DNA of 64,000 bases from an uncultured Clostridia bacterium (lineage in GTDB: Bacteria > Bacillota > Clostridia > Christensenellales > UBA1242): contig CANQRC010000001.1 in the NCBI GenBank assembly GCA_947626155.1, forward strand, positions 4,270 through 68,269, read 5' to 3'. The position numbers and the translations under genes were made by a program. Below are positions 25,180 through 34,207 of this stretch, piece after piece (positions within the stretch are counted from its first letter, which is position 1; each line of letters opens with the position of its first letter). The notes beneath the pieces are model-generated. The model worked only from the letters and a program-made list of their open reading frames with translations, was not told where the DNA came from and did not search any database.

Positions 25180-28100
25180 TTATTTTTTTGACTTTTTGCC
25201 GTCAGTTTTGTTGTCTGTCTTGTCAGTTTTTTCTGTGTTTTTTGATTGGGATTTTTCTCTTTCTTTGTTTATTTTTGCCGAAGCCTTTTCAAGTTCTCTT
25301 CTCTTCATTTCGTCTTGAACATAGAACTTTCTTTCAAGTGACAACAAGTGTTCTGGGGTGGTAAGTTCGTCTTTTTGCTTCTTCAAAGTCTCAATTCTTT
25401 CGGCAATGACAGTTCTCTTTTGAGCAAATGTCTTAAATTCTTTGTCGGTTGATTTTGAAACCTTTTTGCCGTCCTTAGAGCGAAGCGCAATAATCTTTTG
25501 CTTATGAGCGGCTTCAATCTTTTCAAGTTCTGCCTCAAATTTGCCAATCTCCTCAGTCTTTGCTGCAATTTCTTTTTCTTGCTCTTGTTTTGCGGCTTTC
25601 TTGATTGCGTCAATGTTGATGCTGCCCTTTCTGTCGTAGGTTTCTTTTCTCTTTTTCTCAATTTTCTTTATCTTAATCTTTCTTAAAATAAAGCCAACAA
25701 CTGCAATCACAATTGCAAGGGCAGTTATAAGAGAAGGAATCAAAAGCCAGTTGAAGCCCTCGTCGTTTGAGGCTGGGGTGGTGGTGTCGGTGTCGGTATC
25801 AGAATCTGTGTCGTCGTCAGGCTGGGCGTCTTCGCTTCCGGATGCCTTTGCGACATATTTTGTGCCAACATATCCGTTTTGAGATGTTTCGCTTTGAGCG
25901 GTTTCATATTCCTTGGAAGTGATGCTATTGTCAAGATTTAAGTCACAAAGCACAAGATAACCTGATGTTGGGAAGTCGTTGCAGACAAGTGCAATATGAA
26001 GTTTTGCCGTTGTGGCCTCGTCTGGGTGGAAGTAAATTGAGTAAACAGGCAGGCCGTCTTTATCTAGGTCAAATTTCACGTTTGAAGTGTCAATTTCGGT
26101 CATGTAGTCAAAGCCTGTAAGGCCAACTGTTGCGCCGTAGTGATATTCTGTGTCCTTATCTTTTGCTTGGTCAGTTGTTTCATAATGGAATTTCGTGAGA
26201 AGTTTGAAAGACAATTTGTAATAATTATCTGAACTCAAATCAAACGAATAGTTGCTGTCAATTGTGTAAGAGCCGCCATTTTGAACTGAAATGTAGAAGA
26301 ATGTCTTGTCTTTCATCTCTGACTTATAGAAGTTGTAGTTTCCGTTTGCAAACGCCTCACCTTTCACAAGTCCGCCCTTAATTTCGGAAGTGTAATCCTG
26401 AGATGGGGAGGTGGCTGAGCCAACATATGCAGGATAATTTTTGCCATTAACCTGTCCAAGGTCGCTTACTTCTTTGTTTGTTTGGAGATTGTAGTAGAAG
26501 TTTCCAAGGTCGGCTTTGCTGTTTGGGTTCAATTCTTCAAATTCTTCGGCGGAGAGGGTGCTTTCTTGCATTGAGAAGTTGTCAAAGAATGCGCTGCCCT
26601 TAACTTTTTCGCTGTTTGTTCCAAGGCTGAGCTTTACGCAAATTTCAGTTGAATTTTCAACATTTATTGTAACTTCAAAGTGTTTCCAAGCGCTTTCGCC
26701 TACAACTTTTGTGTTGTAGATTGAAAACTCTCCGTTTGTGGCAATTAGGTCAACATTCAACGTTGTGCCATTTGAAACATAATAGTCAAAAGCAATTGTT
26801 TTATAGCCTGTTTCAAGGGAAATGTTTGAAGAAGAAATTGATTGATAAGAACTTTCAACATTTGCAAGCATCAAAACATTGTTTGTTTGATTTTTCCTAT
26901 TTGAAACTCTTCCTGGGTTTGTTCTAACAAAGTTTGCCCAATAATATGGGTTGTCGGGGCCTTTGTCGGTGTTGTTATTATAATTTTCAAAGTAGGTTGT
27001 CCAAAACTTTGTGTCTGTGTTGACAACGCCATAGAAAGCGTTTTCTCCTCTTGCGCCAGCCGTCCAATTGTCAGGGGTAGGGATGCCGCTTGTGGTGGTC
27101 ATATTGTCAAAACTGCCGTTTGTAACGCCGTTGTCTTCGGTTTTTGTGTCTGAGCCAAGTTCAATTTTGTTTGTGCCGTTGTTATATTCTTCGGTTGTGG
27201 CTCTTTCTATTGTGATGTCATCAAAGAAAACATATCCTGTGGCTGTTTCGGCGGCTGTTTCGCCATTTTTTGCCTTTCCAAGGGAAAGTGAAAGGTTTAC
27301 TGCGCTCTTGAAAAGTGGGCCGCCCTTAACATAAAATTCAACTGTTGAATATCTGTTTGTGAGGTTGTCAGAGCCGTTTGATGTTAGTGCGGAACTTAAA
27401 GTTTCGCTTGCAAAACTGTAGTTGTCTTTCAGGTCGCTGTAAGTTTCCAAAAGATAGTTTTGGTCTTCTGCCACTGAAACATAGGCGCTTCCTGTAAGAT
27501 TTGAAACCTTGTAGAAAACTCTAATCTTGTAAATTGCATTTGGGTCAATTTCAATAGGCTTTATTGTTGTTATTTTTGAGTAATTTTTGTCAGCGCTCAA
27601 AACAAGGACATTGTTGTTTTCTTTTGACTCATATTGATTTGTCTTGCTGTTCCAAACAGTTTGTTTTGAAAGGTTTGTTCCAACATAGTTGTCTTTCAAA
27701 AGTTCATATCCAGAGTCTTTGTGATAAATTTGTGCTCCACCTGCTGCGGCGAAATCTCTCTTCCAATATTTTTCAAGGTTTGTGTCCTCAAAGTCGAAGT
27801 TTCTGCCGCTCATATCAAGCGTTTCGTCTTTTCTTAAATCTGCAATTGTCACGCAGCTTTTTGTTCTGGAAGATATTACATTTCCTTCTGTGTCTCTTGT
27901 TTCCTCTGTGTAGGTTTTGGTTTTTTGGAAGTTTTTATAGGTGTCCCAGAAATAGTTTTCGCTGCACTTATAAAGGTGGCAGGCGTCATAGAAAACAACA
28001 CCGCTGCTGCCAAAGTCTCTTGAGCCAAGCCACAATTCAAGGTTGACGCTTTGAGACTCATTTCCTGTTGCAACAAAGAAGTAAAAGTTTGTCCAGAACT

Positions 28101-29166
28101 TTGCCGTGGAGGAAATGCTGCAATCAACATCTTTTCCGTCCTCGTCTTTGAGTCCGGCAACATACATAGAGCCAACTACAGGGTAGTTTTCATTTTCCAA
28201 AACCTTTTTTTGCTTGTAAATCCAAGGGCGTTCTGCTTCAGGGAGGTCAGAGGCTTTTATTAAATATTCTTTTCTTTCAATGTCATATTTAATTGGGCAG
28301 GTGTAGATTTTTGCGCCCTCGTTAACATAGAAAGTTCCGTTGTCGCCAGAGCCAACATATTGATTTTCAACATAAACAGGTGTTTTTGTTGTAACAGGCT
28401 CTTCTTTGCCCGTTGTTTCTTCCAAAATGAAACCAAAGTAGTCTTCATCTTGATAGAATCTTGTCACGTTTTCATAGTGCTGTGTGACTTTTTCTGTTTC
28501 AACAAGTTCTTTATAAATGTAACATTCCCCGCTGAGGCCAATTTCTGTTGGAGGGGTGTAGCGGATGTATTTATTAAAGCCAACGGTTGCACCGCCGTCT
28601 TCAGAGTAGCCAAATTGGGCTTGGGTGATGTAGTCGTCTTGGGCAAGTTGTCGGACTTTTTCATATTCAGTGCGTTCTGTGTAGTTTGAGTCTGACGCAA
28701 ATGCAACTTGGAAATAATAATAAGAATTTGCGTCCAGCGTGAGGTTGTTTTGATTGTAATAGCCCTTGTTCACCTCTTCGCCAACTGACTTTGAGTGTTT
28801 TGAGTTGATCATCAAAATGTAAGAATCTTTTTCGGCAGTGCTTGGATTGCTTCTAAGATAAAACCTATTTGAGCCATAATCTTGAAATCTGCTTCCTGTG
28901 GTGATGACGCCAGAGGTTGCTTTTCCGCCATTTGGATTGTAAGAGTTCCACCCGGTGAAACTGTCATTGAGGCTGAAATTTGTTACACCAGAAGAGAAGT
29001 TGTTGTTTGTCATAGACTGTTCTTCGCGGCAAGCTAGGGAGTAGGTTTCTCTGGCGTAAGTAAGTGAAGGAGTTTGCAAGAGAATAATTCCCATTGCGCA
29101 AAGTGGCATAACAAGCGCCAGCAAGCCTAAAATAATTTTGTTTTTTAATGTCCTAAATTTCTTCAT
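25180..29166 (-). CDS. Large surface protein: repeated jelly-roll domains, C-terminal membrane helix, cytoplasmic coiled coil
   Basis: 1328 residues, AAAGGTGA before the ATG at 29166. Signal peptide at 1-39 (KIILGLLALVMPLCAMGIILL). The ~1080-residue outside part has several similar galactose-binding-like modules, each ending in a strand such as GYVFFDDITIE, GSAFFDNFSMQ, GVVFYDACHLY or GYLVLCDLNLD. A Thr/Asp-rich linker leads to a membrane helix at about 1125-1147 (LLIPSLITALAIVIAVVGFIL). A ~180-residue Lys/Glu-rich cytoplasmic coiled-coil tail follows. There is no LPXTG. The long inside tail suggests a link between outside ligand binding and the cytoplasm; ligand unknown. Confidence 0.82.
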   Translation of the reverse strand: MKKFRTLKNKIILGLLALVMPLCAMGIILLQTPSLTYARETYSLACREEQSMTNNNFSSGVTNFSLNDSFTGWNSYNPNGGKATSGVITTGSRFQDYGSNRFYLRSNPSTAEKDSYILMINSKHSKSVGEEVNKGYYNQNNLTLDANSYYYFQVAFASDSNYTERTEYEKVRQLAQDDYITQAQFGYSEDGGATVGFNKYIRYTPPTEIGLSGECYIYKELVETEKVTQHYENVTRFYQDEDYFGFILEETTGKEEPVTTKTPVYVENQYVGSGDNGTFYVNEGAKIYTCPIKYDIERKEYLIKASDLPEAERPWIYKQKKVLENENYPVVGSMYVAGLKDEDGKDVDCSISSTAKFWTNFYFFVATGNESQSVNLELWLGSRDFGSSGVVFYDACHLYKCSENYFWDTYKNFQKTKTYTEETRDTEGNVISSRTKSCVTIADLRKDETLDMSGRNFDFEDTNLEKYWKRDFAAAGGAQIYHKDSGYELLKDNYVGTNLSKQTVWNSKTNQYESKENNNVLVLSADKNYSKITTIKPIEIDPNAIYKIRVFYKVSNLTGSAYVSVAEDQNYLLETYSDLKDNYSFASETLSSALTSNGSDNLTNRYSTVEFYVKGGPLFKSAVNLSLSLGKAKNGETAAETATGYVFFDDITIERATTEEYNNGTNKIELGSDTKTEDNGVTNGSFDNMTTTSGIPTPDNWTAGARGENAFYGVVNTDTKFWTTYFENYNNNTDKGPDNPYYWANFVRTNPGRVSNRKNQTNNVLMLANVESSYQSISSSNISLETGYKTIAFDYYVSNGTTLNVDLIATNGEFSIYNTKVVGESAWKHFEVTINVENSTEICVKLSLGTNSEKVKGSAFFDNFSMQESTLSAEEFEELNPNSKADLGNFYYNLQTNKEVSDLGQVNGKNYPAYVGSATSPSQDYTSEIKGGLVKGEAFANGNYNFYKSEMKDKTFFYISVQNGGSYTIDSNYSFDLSSDNYYKLSFKLLTKFHYETTDQAKDKDTEYHYGATVGLTGFDYMTEIDTSNVKFDLDKDGLPVYSIYFHPDEATTAKLHIALVCNDFPTSGYLVLCDLNLDNSITSKEYETAQSETSQNGYVGTKYVAKASGSEDAQPDDDTDSDTDTDTTTPASNDEGFNWLLIPSLITALAIVIAVVGFILRKIKIKKIEKKRKETYDRKGSINIDAIKKAAKQEQEKEIAAKTEEIGKFEAELEKIEAAHKQKIIALRSKDGKKVSKSTDKEFKTFAQKRTVIAERIETLKKQKDELTTPEHLLSLERKFYVQDEMKRRELEKASAKINKEREKSQSKNTEKTDKTDNKTDGKKSKK

Positions 29167-29206
29167 AAATCACCTTTTGCAAATATTTAAAGTATTAAAC
29201 TATGAT

Positions 29207-29235
29207 ATTATAATACATCTGTTTGAAATAATCAA
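29207..29235 (-). promoter_or_regulatory. Sigma-A promoter of the large surface protein gene
   Basis: On the minus strand TTGATT (29230-29235), 17-base spacer, TATAAT (29207-29212). Confidence 0.8.
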
Positions 29236-29304
29236 ATATTTTTTTCAAATTTATCAATAATATTGTTGAAGTTTTGCCCATTTTGGGCGTTTTTGGAAGG
29301 GTTT

Positions 29305-29694
29305 ATGGCAAAAAATAAGCAAAATGATGAAAAGTTGGGGTTAAAAAAGAAGTTGATTTTGTCCTTTTGTGGGATGGTTATTGGCTTTATTAACGGCTTT
29401 TTTGGGGGCGGAGGCGGCATGATTTGCGTTCCTCTACTTGAAAAGATGCTTCATCTTGACAACAAATATTCTCACGCGACAGCAATCGCGGTTATTCTTC
29501 CAATTTCTTTTGTCAGCGCCATAATTTACACGCTGGGCGGACACATTGAAACTGTGCCGTTTTTAACCGTTGGGATAGGCGTGCTTCTTGGCGGCGTGGC
29601 AGGCAGTTTTCTTTTGAAATTTTTGCCGTCAAAAACAATTAGGATAATCTTTGTTTTCGTCATGCTGGCAGGCGGAATTAGGCTTTTGTTTTAG
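29305..29694 (+). CDS. TauE/SafE-type half transporter (first half)
   Basis: 129 residues from the ATG at 29305, behind GGAAGGG; an upstream TTG at 29263 lacks support. Four hydrophobic segments include the family signature GMVIGFINGFFGGGGGMICVP, then TAIAVILPISFVSAIIYTL and LLGGVAGSFLLKFLPS. Ordinary TauE/SafE (DUF81) permeases have two such halves in one ~250-residue chain. The second half is encoded 8 bases downstream, so the two probably pair as a heterodimer. Substrate unknown (sulfite, sulfonates and other anions are known in the family). Confidence 0.85.
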   Translation: MAKNKQNDEKLGLKKKLILSFCGMVIGFINGFFGGGGGMICVPLLEKMLHLDNKYSHATAIAVILPISFVSAIIYTLGGHIETVPFLTVGIGVLLGGVAGSFLLKFLPSKTIRIIFVFVMLAGGIRLLF

Positions 29695-29702
29695 GAGGAA
29701 AA

Positions 29703-30065
29703 ATGGCTTACTTTTTTTACATTTTGGCAGGGTTTGTTTCTGGGATTTTTGGCGGACTTGGCATGGGCGGCGGAACGCTTCTTATTCCAATTCTCACCAT
29801 CTTTTTAAACTTCGACCAAAAACTGTCGCAGGGCATAAATTTGTTGAGTTTTTTGGTGATGGCAATTTTTTCGCTATATATTCACTACAAAAACGGCTTC
29901 ATTGTCACAAAAAACCTGTTTTGGATCATCTTTTTTGGCGTGATTTTTTCTTGTTTGGGCGCAGTTTGCATGTCTTTTTTGCCCTCGAACGCTCTCAAAA
30001 AGGCTTTTGGCGCGTTTTTGTGCCTGCTTGCAGTGATAGAATTTATAAAAGTATTTAAAAAATAG
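29703..30065 (+). CDS. TauE/SafE-type half transporter (second half)
   Basis: 120 residues, TAGGAGGAA before the ATG. Four hydrophobic segments begin with ILAGFVSGIFGGLGMGGGTLLIPIL, the DUF81 signature, then GINLLSFLVMAIFSLYIHY and LGAVCMSFLPSNALKKAFG. It matches the first half in layout but not in detail, so the pair is an old split or duplication, not a recent frameshift. Co-transcribed with the preceding gene. Confidence 0.85.
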   Translation: MAYFFYILAGFVSGIFGGLGMGGGTLLIPILTIFLNFDQKLSQGINLLSFLVMAIFSLYIHYKNGFIVTKNLFWIIFFGVIFSCLGAVCMSFLPSNALKKAFGAFLCLLAVIEFIKVFKK

Positions 30066-30094
30066 TGGACAAATTCTTCTTTTTGTGTTATATT
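30066..30094 (+). promoter_or_regulatory. Promoter of the ferredoxin gene
   Basis: TGGACA (30066-30071), 17-base spacer, TATATT (30089-30094), then GCGAGGTG before the ATG at 30120. Confidence 0.65.
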
Positions 30095-30119
30095 TATTAC
30101 ATCTTTAGCGAGGTGTATT

Positions 30120-30290
30120 ATGGTTGATAAAAACAAATGTATCAGTTGTGGAACTTGCGTTGCCATCTGCCCAGTTGGGGCAATTTCTTTCGGGAAAGAC
30201 GGCAAGGCGGAAATTGACAAAACAAAGTGTATTCATTGCGGAGCGTGCCAGGCTTCATGCCCTGTTAGTGCCATTGATTTAGACGCATAG
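30120..30290 (+). CDS. 2[4Fe-4S] ferredoxin
   Basis: 56 residues, the size of clostridial ferredoxins. Two CxxCxxCxxxCP clusters are intact: CISCGTCVAICPVGAI and CIHCGACQASCPVSAI. A low-potential electron carrier in the cytoplasm. It could supply electrons to the flavoprotein at 52712, but that is speculation. The next gene starts 8 bases after its stop with AGGAGG between, so it shares a transcript with the Ppx-like gene. Confidence 0.95.
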   Translation: MVDKNKCISCGTCVAICPVGAISFGKDGKAEIDKTKCIHCGACQASCPVSAIDLDA

Positions 30291-30298
30291 GAGGCTGT

Positions 30299-31780
30299 AT
30301 GGAAAACATTGCTTTTATTCAGTTTGACGAAAAGAAAGTCAAACTTCAAATCATTCAAAGCAGAAACGGAAGATATCGCGTTTTGGAAGAGGTTGAAAAT
30401 CAAAAAGACATCACAGAAGAAGTTGTGAAAGACTGTCTTTTTTCTCCAAAAACCAAAGCGGAAATCTTGAAAATTTTAAATATTTACCGCTTCACAATAG
30501 AAACTTTTAAAGTTGAAAAAATGATTGCGTTTGCCTCCAACATTTTGGTTAAGGCGCGAAATTATCGCGGCTTTCTTGACGAAATTTACACAAACACAGG
30601 CATGAACTTCTTGATTGTTGGTGACGACGAACTTGTGAAGAATGTTTATCTTTCTTGCATGGCAAAAATTGACGCGTCAAAGGGCTATATTGTTGACATT
30701 GAAAGTTTCAACACCTACTTTTTGAAGTTTAACAGAAGAAATGTTGTGGAATATAATGTTATTCCTCATGGCTACAGCAACCTCTCTTCGGCAGGCATGA
30801 CTTTTGACGAAATGGTTCAAACTGTTAAAAAAGAACTTAAAAAAGCATCCTTAGTAAAGAATTTTGAGGAGGATGTTGTGGTTGGCTGCGGCTCGGCATT
30901 TGTGGACATCTCAAGAATTGCAAAAAAACTGACAAGATACCCAATTGACATAGACAACAACTATGAACTTACCACTGATGCCACTCAAAAAGTGGTTGAG
31001 TTTGTCAAGACGCTTGACCCTCAAAAGATAAGCAAAATCAAGGGGATTGGACCTTATGGAACGCAGAGCATAAATGGCGGGCTTGCAATTGTTTCCGCGC
31101 TGTTTGAAATGATTAAATCTTCAACGGTCACCGTTTCAACCGCAGAGCCTTTTGAAGGAGTTGTGCTTTCAAACTTGGTTGGCACGGCAAACGAAAAATA
31201 TTCTGACCTGCTTCAAAACAGTTTGGATAGTTATTATGAATTCAAAAAAGAGGGGCTTGCAATAAATAATCAGGTTTATGAAATGGCAATTTTGCTGTTT
31301 AAACAACTTAAAGTTGTGCACAAACTGCCAAGAATTTATGTTAAGCCACTTAAAATTGCCGCTTATATGTATGACTGCGGCAAATTCATAAACTTCAAAG
31401 ACAGCGCAAAGCACGCTTTTTACACTGTTTTGAACTCCAATATTGCTGGCGCGTCTCAAAAAGACATCCTGCTTGCCGCTTTTGCTTGCTCTTGCCAAAA
31501 ACTTGACAACTTCAACTTGGCTGAGGTTATGAAATACAAAGAAATTTTGACGGATGAGGATGTTGAGGCGGTTAGAAAACTTGGCGTTTTGGTAAACTTG
31601 GCTGTCAACCTCAACGCTTCAAGAAAAAATGTGATAAACGACATTGTTTGCGACATTCTTGGAGACTCAATTATCATGAAGACGGTTGTCAACGCTGACC
31701 CATCATTTGAAATTATTCAAAGCATGAAAGTCTCGGATGATTTCAGAAAAACTTTCAAAAAGAGTTTGCAAATTATATAA
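30299..31780 (+). CDS. Ppx/GppA-like protein with degenerate active site plus HD-like C-terminal domain
   Basis: 493 residues, AGGAGG before the ATG. The N-terminal ~300 residues follow the exopolyphosphatase/pppGpp phosphatase layout (IAFIQFDEKKVKLQII; VEKMIAFASNILVKARNYRGFLDEIYTNTGM; YIVDIESFNTYFLKFN; a GIGPYGTQSINGGLAIVSALFE block). Both phosphate loops (normally D-I-G-S-N-S and D-I-G-G-G-S) are gone. The C-terminal ~180 residues resemble the HD domain of long Ppx proteins (LKIAAYMYDCGKFINFKDSAKHAFY), but the His-Asp pair reads Y-D. It is likely a non-catalytic sensor or scaffold. Confidence 0.7.
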   Translation: MENIAFIQFDEKKVKLQIIQSRNGRYRVLEEVENQKDITEEVVKDCLFSPKTKAEILKILNIYRFTIETFKVEKMIAFASNILVKARNYRGFLDEIYTNTGMNFLIVGDDELVKNVYLSCMAKIDASKGYIVDIESFNTYFLKFNRRNVVEYNVIPHGYSNLSSAGMTFDEMVQTVKKELKKASLVKNFEEDVVVGCGSAFVDISRIAKKLTRYPIDIDNNYELTTDATQKVVEFVKTLDPQKISKIKGIGPYGTQSINGGLAIVSALFEMIKSSTVTVSTAEPFEGVVLSNLVGTANEKYSDLLQNSLDSYYEFKKEGLAINNQVYEMAILLFKQLKVVHKLPRIYVKPLKIAAYMYDCGKFINFKDSAKHAFYTVLNSNIAGASQKDILLAAFACSCQKLDNFNLAEVMKYKEILTDEDVEAVRKLGVLVNLAVNLNASRKNVINDIVCDILGDSIIMKTVVNADPSFEIIQSMKVSDDFRKTFKKSLQII

Positions 31781-31788
31781 TAAAGTTG

Positions 31789-31826
31789 AAAATCATTCTC
31801 AAACTAAGATTTGGGATGATTTTTAT
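31789..31826 (+). terminator. Terminator after the Ppx-like gene
   Basis: Long imperfect stem AAAATCAT...CAAA with TTTG...ATGATTTT, followed by T residues. It separates the ferredoxin/Ppx-like unit from the next two genes, at least partly. Confidence 0.7.
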
Positions 31827-31841
31827 TAAAAAAGGAAGTCC

Positions 31842-33053
31842 ATGGCAAAACAAAAAACTATGTCAAAAAACAAAAAGTTGTTTTGGATTATTTTCAGCAT
31901 AATCCTTTCTCTTGCCGTGGTTTATATGTTTGTTGTGATTTATTTTTATTACATCTCTCCTACAAACATTTCTCTTAAGCTTGCCGTTTGGCCTTTTAAC
32001 TCAGACAAAGCAATAGGCGAGATGTATGGTGAGGCGACAGTCCAAGTTGATTTTGAGTTTCAAGACCCTGAAAGCGGGCAGGTGTCTGAAAAATCTGCTG
32101 TGGGCGTAAATGTAAGAGAAAATGGCGTGATTATTGCGCTTTATAAAGACTTTAGATATCTAAAGCAAAATTCAGAGATAACGGTAAGCACTTCAAACGG
32201 CGTCTATGGCGCAGATTTTGTGTATGGCGACATAAATTACAACTTGGCTGTTTTCAAATGCCATAACAAGCCAGGAAGAACGGGTCAAATAAAAATTCCT
32301 TATGTCAACATTGCTTCACGAAGTCAAGTTTTGACCGGACAACAAGTTTTTGTTGTTTCCTCTCCAAAAGAGGAGGTGTTGTTTAGAAAAGGCACTCTGC
32401 TTGGAAGTTCAAAGTATGTTCATGGTGAGGATTGCGTCTTTTCAAATATGGTTGGAGTGGATTATGTGACTAAAGACGGCTATGTTTTTGCTTTCAGTGA
32501 CGCTTCGGCTTATGTCGACTTCAAAGGTGGCGCAATTTTTGACAAAGCAGGGAATTTGTATGGGTTTTCTGTTGGTTACTATGCCGACGAGCTTGGTTTT
32601 GTGTTTGTTCCTTCTTACAATGCGAACAAATTTTTGAATAAGGCTTTGGCGGCTTTTGGCACTGATGAGCCTTATGAAAATGTGCTTTTAAAAAACATGA
32701 TGGTTGTTGATTTGTATGATATGGATTGTCACAAGCAGAAAAATCCAATTGACGGCTTCTATTTCAGCGAGACAAGAACGTGGGAGGGCTATACGGAGCA
32801 AATTGAAAAATATATTGACAACCGTGTTGACAGCGTGTTTTTGATTAAGGATTTTGAACTTAACGAAGAGACCATTTTGCCAAAAGGGAGCGTTATTGTT
32901 TCAATTAAATTGGGCGGCGCAACCTACAAAATCTATGACAAATTGTGGTTTGTGGATGTGCTTTACATGGCGGAAAAAGGGCAAAAAGTTATAATAAATT
33001 ATTCGACTGTTGATGCTACTGAGGAAATACTTTCAAAAGAAGTTATTTTGTAG
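31842..33053 (+). CDS. HtrA-like pseudoprotease, membrane-anchored
   Basis: 403 residues, AAAGGAAG before the ATG. One N-terminal membrane helix (about 13-37, LFWIIFSIILSLAVVYMFVVIYFYY). The body keeps the trypsin/HtrA plan: SAVGVNVRENGVIIALYKDF where HtrA has its catalytic His, INYNLAVFKC where it has DLAVLK, and VDFKGGAIFDKAGNLYGFSVGY where it has GNSGGP. The His, Asp and Ser positions all appear lost (Ser to Lys). The C-terminal ~110 residues are PDZ-like (ILPKGSVIVSIKLGG). Probably a binding protein at the outer membrane face. It forms an operon with the MreB-like gene 11 bases on. Confidence 0.7.
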   Translation: MAKQKTMSKNKKLFWIIFSIILSLAVVYMFVVIYFYYISPTNISLKLAVWPFNSDKAIGEMYGEATVQVDFEFQDPESGQVSEKSAVGVNVRENGVIIALYKDFRYLKQNSEITVSTSNGVYGADFVYGDINYNLAVFKCHNKPGRTGQIKIPYVNIASRSQVLTGQQVFVVSSPKEEVLFRKGTLLGSSKYVHGEDCVFSNMVGVDYVTKDGYVFAFSDASAYVDFKGGAIFDKAGNLYGFSVGYYADELGFVFVPSYNANKFLNKALAAFGTDEPYENVLLKNMMVVDLYDMDCHKQKNPIDGFYFSETRTWEGYTEQIEKYIDNRVDSVFLIKDFELNEETILPKGSVIVSIKLGGATYKIYDKLWFVDVLYMAEKGQKVIINYSTVDATEEILSKEVIL

Positions 33054-33064
33054 GAGGTTTTATT

Positions 33065-34066
33065 GTGAGAAAAGTGAAATACGCAATTGAAATGGGCGGT
33101 GGCTACACCTGCATCTATGTGAAAGGCGAGGGGCTTGCATTAAAAGAGCCAAGCCTTATTGCTGCCGAGCCAACCGCGGACGGGTTCAAAGTTATTGCCA
33201 TGGGAAATGATGCAAAAAAACTTGTTGGCAAAACCAAGGAAAATGTGGAAATTTTCACCCCTTGCGCTTATGGCGAAAACTCAAATTATGAGTATTCTGT
33301 CATTTTGCTGAAACATTTTTTAAGCAAAGTTGGCTTCAAAAGTTTTGAAGATAGGGCAATTTTTGTTGTGCCTTGCGGGCTTACTGCTCACGAAAAAGAA
33401 AACATCTTAAATGTTTGCGAGGGGGCAAATTTGGGGCATGTTGTGCTTGTTCCATCCGTGCTTTGCTCTTGCGTGGGAGAGGGAAGAAACATTGACAGCA
33501 GCAAGGTGAACATGATTGTGGACATTGGCGGAACAGCAACCGACATTGCCGTCATCAATATGTCAAGCATCATTAAAGGCGCAACGGTTGGCATTGGCGG
33601 AAAGAGAATTGACGCCTCAATTGTAAACTTTTTGGCTTACAGCGAGGGGCTTGTGATTGGGCTTCCAACTGCCGAAATTTTGAAAAATGAAGTGGGAAGT
33701 TTGTATGAAAATGACACCTTGAACATGGAGGTCACAGGGGTTGATGTAGAAACAAAAACGCCAAAAACCGTGTGCCTGTTTTCTTCGGAACTGAGAAAGG
33801 CAATAGAGCCATTTTACAGCGAAATTGTTCGGGCAATTGACACCACAATAAACACTCTTCCACCTGAGATTGTGGCTGACATCATAAACAACAAAATTTT
33901 GATTGTTGGCGGCGGCGCAAAAATGCAGGGGCTTGATGACTATTTAAACAAACACCTAAAATATCCTTGCCAAATAAGCGAAGACGTTGACAATGTAACA
34001 ATTCTTGGCGCAGGAAAACTTTTGTCAGACAGCCAACTTCTTGACAATATAATAAAAAATTTGTGA
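33065..34066 (+). CDS. MreB/Mbl-like actin homologue
   Basis: 333 residues, GTG start at 33065 with AGGAGG at 33052-33057. ASKHA motifs: AIEMGGGYTCIYVKGEGLALKEPSLIA (phosphate 1 region, where MreB has DLGTANT), VDIGGTATDIAVIN (phosphate 2), KILIVGGGAKMQGLDDYL (adenosine motif). MreB family members form membrane-bound filaments that guide wall synthesis. The altered phosphate-1 loop marks it as divergent. The upstream HtrA-like membrane gene is probably a partner. Not a typical mreBCD locus. Confidence 0.8.
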   Translation: MRKVKYAIEMGGGYTCIYVKGEGLALKEPSLIAAEPTADGFKVIAMGNDAKKLVGKTKENVEIFTPCAYGENSNYEYSVILLKHFLSKVGFKSFEDRAIFVVPCGLTAHEKENILNVCEGANLGHVVLVPSVLCSCVGEGRNIDSSKVNMIVDIGGTATDIAVINMSSIIKGATVGIGGKRIDASIVNFLAYSEGLVIGLPTAEILKNEVGSLYENDTLNMEVTGVDVETKTPKTVCLFSSELRKAIEPFYSEIVRAIDTTINTLPPEIVADIINNKILIVGGGAKMQGLDDYLNKHLKYPCQISEDVDNVTILGAGKLLSDSQLLDNIIKNL

Positions 34067-34090
34067 GAATAAAAATTCTCACTTTTTTTG
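34063..34090 (+). terminator. Terminator of the MreB-like operon
   Basis: GTGAGAAT (34063-34070), loop AAAA, ATTCTCAC (34075-34082), then seven T residues. The spacer up to 34207 is otherwise AT-rich with no other signal. Confidence 0.88.
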
Positions 34091-34207
34091 TTAAAAAATT
34101 AAATAAAAATTATTTTTTAAAGTGTTTTTTCGTCCCATTTTATCGAGGGAATAATTGTTTTATATTTTTGCTGATTTTTTTTAATTTTTTTGTATTTTTT
34201 TAAATTT

